Part shown: one piece after another, positions 62,518-64,000 of the stretch
How positions within the stretch are numbered: the stretch's first letter is position 1
Layout: each line of letters starts with the position of its first letter
Origin: Leptospira_A soteropolitanensis
GTDB taxonomy: Bacteria; Spirochaetota; Leptospiria; Leptospirales; Leptospiraceae
Length of the DNA: 64,000 nt
Direction: 5' to 3' (one strand)
Assembly (NCBI RefSeq): GCF_026151335.1
Contig: NZ_JAMQPP010000004.1
Made by a program: the position numbers and the translations under genes
Notes under the pieces: model-generated
The model's input: the letters and a program-made list of their open reading frames with translations, nothing else
The model's database searches: none
What the model was told of the DNA's origin: nothing

Positions 62518-64000
62518 CCAAGGTTCACTTCGGACCTTTACTTTCCGAAGTAAGAACCAAAGTTGATTCCAAACGCCCCCTCTTACGTTACTTAGTCGAT
62601 AAAAGAGAGGGCCTTCGCAACATTCATCCCAAAGAACTGCTCACATCTGACTTTTCTTGTTTGCATTCCCCCTTCTCCCTTCCCGATCTTTCTGTGGCAG
62701 TGGAACTTCTACTCAACTCTGTACGGGAAGGAAAAAAAATCCTCCTCTATGGAGATAGAGATTCTGATGGAGTGAGTTCCACCTGTTTACTGGCATTCTT
62801 TCTAAAATCCCATCCAAGCTTTTCTTCTATCAATTTAGAAGTGATGGTTTCATCCGAAAGTGATCCTTACGGTCTTTGTAAAGAAGCCCTGGTAAAAATA
62901 AAAAAAGTAAAACCTGACCTTCTTGTGACACTGGACTTTGGTTCAAGCCAAGCCGATGAAATCGAAGAACTCACAAATACAGGTATCCAAGTCATTGTAC
63001 TTGACCACCACGAAGTTCCTGTTCGTATCCCAACAAACTGTGCTTTGGTGAATCCGAGAAGGACAGATTCCGTTTACCCTGAAAAAAAAATCTGCACAGC
63101 AGTGCTTTCTTTTAAATTAGTATCTGCCATTTTGTTCCGACAAAGTGAGGAATTTGGAAAAGTTTATAAAAAAATAGAGTTTAAAGAAGAAACAGGACAA
63201 AATCAAATCACTTATTTTCAGAATGGAATCAAACTGACAAATGAAACCCTCACCTCACTACCTTTAGATGACAAATCGATTTTTCCTTACCCAGAGAACT
63301 TTACGACAGCGATCCCAGTGGATGAAGAAAGAAAACTTTTCTTTTACCAATGTTCCAACATCCCAGAGTTTTTTTCTGGATTAGAAGAAGAAACAGACCT
63401 TGCCGGGATTGGAACCATTACCGATATGATGCCTCTTGTTGGGGAAAACAGGCATTTTGTCAAACTTGCTTTAAACTCACTCACCAAACTTTATGTTGGT
63501 GATAAAAAAAGAAAAGGTTTATCGGAACTTTTAAAAGAACTGAAACTTAGCCCCCAAGGTGTGACCACAAAAGACTTAGGTTGGTCGATAGGTCCCGTCC
63601 TAAATTCGGCAGGCCGAATGGGAAAAACGGAAGAAGCGGTTTCATTATTATTATCGGAAACAACTACAGAGGCAAAAACCAAGGCCAAACAACTCCTTTC
63701 CATCAATGAAGAAAGAAAAGAAAGAACCAAACGCAATATGGACCGCGTCGAACGTTATTTCCAGAGAAAACCGGAACGAACCGCACACGAAGTCGTATTT
63801 TGTTATGAACCTGATATGGAACCTGGGGTCAGCGGAATTGTGGCCACAAGGATGGTGGATACTTACAAAAAACCTGCCATTTTTCTTGCACCTGACAATG
63901 GTGATGCGAGAGGAAGCATTCGTTCCTATGGTCCCGAAAATGTTTTAGAACTATTAGAATCTCTTTCGGAACATTTTTTACATTTCGGTGGCCATCCAGA
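62505..64000 (+). CDS. recJ: RecJ-like DHH single-strand exonuclease, N-terminal part (runs off the window)
   Basis: Open from a TTG at 62505 to the window end, about 498 residues. Motif I is LLYGDRDSDGVSST, with Arg where the classical motif has Tyr-Asp-Ala-Asp; motif II DLLVTLDFGS and motif III VIVLDHHEVP (DHH) follow. Later GWSIGPVLNSAGRMG and VVFCYEPDMEPGVSGIVATR match the DHHA1 side. It degrades single-stranded DNA 5' to 3'. No in-frame ATG or GTG exists before the conserved RPLLRYLV, so the TTG start is the best choice. A long hairpin lies in its first 20 codons. Confidence 0.85.
   Translation, partial: MHHVTKVHFGPLLSEVRTKVDSKRPLLRYLVDKREGLRNIHPKELLTSDFSCLHSPFSLPDLSVAVELLLNSVREGKKILLYGDRDSDGVSSTCLLAFFLKSHPSFSSINLEVMVSSESDPYGLCKEALVKIKKVKPDLLVTLDFGSSQADEIEELTNTGIQVIVLDHHEVPVRIPTNCALVNPRRTDSVYPEKKICTAVLSFKLVSAILFRQSEEFGKVYKKIEFKEETGQNQITYFQNGIKLTNETLTSLPLDDKSIFPYPENFTTAIPVDEERKLFFYQCSNIPEFFSGLEEETDLAGIGTITDMMPLVGENRHFVKLALNSLTKLYVGDKKRKGLSELLKELKLSPQGVTTKDLGWSIGPVLNSAGRMGKTEEAVSLLLSETTTEAKTKAKQLLSINEERKERTKRNMDRVERYFQRKPERTAHEVVFCYEPDMEPGVSGIVATRMVDTYKKPAIFLAPDNGDARGSIRSYGPENVLELLESLSEHFLHFGGHP
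62522..62558 (+). repeat. Strong hairpin in the 5' end of recJ
   Basis: GGTTCACTTCGGA (62522-62534) pairs with TCCGAAGT and GAACC (62544-62558) across a two-base bulge and a nine-base loop, 13 base pairs. It starts five bases after the bactofilin stop. No U-run follows. Confidence 0.55.

Overview
The window reads as chromosomal DNA of a spirochaete of the genus Leptospira, more likely a free-living (saprophytic-clade) species than a pathogen. Several things point there: a periplasmic flagellar sheath protein FlaA, a FlgM-like protein and a bactofilin; many short lipoproteins with loose spirochaetal lipoboxes, one of them Cys-rich; a PilZ protein of a leptospiral type; an alternative complex III; and moderate-to-low GC by eye with frequent TTG starts. 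The genus call is inference from gene content; I could not run a database search. No insertion sequence, prophage or CRISPR array is visible. The region is dense, ordinary chromosome made of short operons that often overlap by 1-4 bases.

Layout. 1-1237 (minus): start of an alternative complex III operon (pentahaem ActA, then ActB running off the window). 1502-2607: a decayed chemotaxis receptor. 2768-5866 (minus): rlmN, a Cys-rich lipoprotein and a GT39-type glycosyltransferase, closed by a good terminator. 6080-14726: sterol-desaturase-like hydroxylase, LtaS-type sulfatase, sugar dehydrogenase lipoprotein, SufB, AhpC with a PerR-box-like palindrome, ABC-F ATPase. 14908-21052: a large disordered protein, a PaaI-like thioesterase with tRNA-Leu directly behind it, a cell-wall amidase preceded by a 26-bp perfect palindrome. 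21111-25556: methyltransferase, metallo-beta-lactamase-fold hydrolase, and an M16 peptidase pair with one active and one dead subunit. 25578-28311: two related lipoproteins, a DsbD-N-like protein, an orphan DNA methyltransferase.

28388-36117 (minus) is a run of seven tightly packed genes: GGDEF protein, small protein, two-lobed pepsin-like lipoprotein, mnmA, an ATP-grasp/FMN-oxidoreductase fusion, a PilZ protein and an RluA-type pseudouridine synthase. 36247-36357 is the initiator tRNA with its own strong promoter. 36364-38643 holds proC, yggS and an anchored coiled-coil protein. 38713-42670 (plus) is flaA-waaA-nadE. 43405-47879 holds a Cys-rich lipoprotein, rsmI, flgM, then a three-gene unit made of a degenerate iron-alcohol-dehydrogenase fold, an 81-residue protein and a protein with a FliG-like domain. 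48224-50678: glpK and an MBL-fold protein. 50764: STAS protein.

51084-62044 is a long minus-strand run: small secreted protein, CzcA, inorganic pyrophosphatase, CzcC, CzcB, lexA (own promoter, apparently leaderless), lipoprotein, ctpA, tsaD, pssA. 62197 to the end: bactofilin and the start of recJ.

The most unusual items are the ATP-grasp/FMN fusion with a four-Cys cluster, the two-DTG-motif aspartic protease-like lipoprotein, the degenerate Fe-ADH plus FliG-like pair downstream of flgM, the inorganic pyrophosphatase buried in a metal-efflux operon, and several well-formed palindromes at gene starts (PerR-like at ahpC, Fur/PerR-like upstream of actA, start-codon hairpin at the amidase, LexA-operator-like at lexA).
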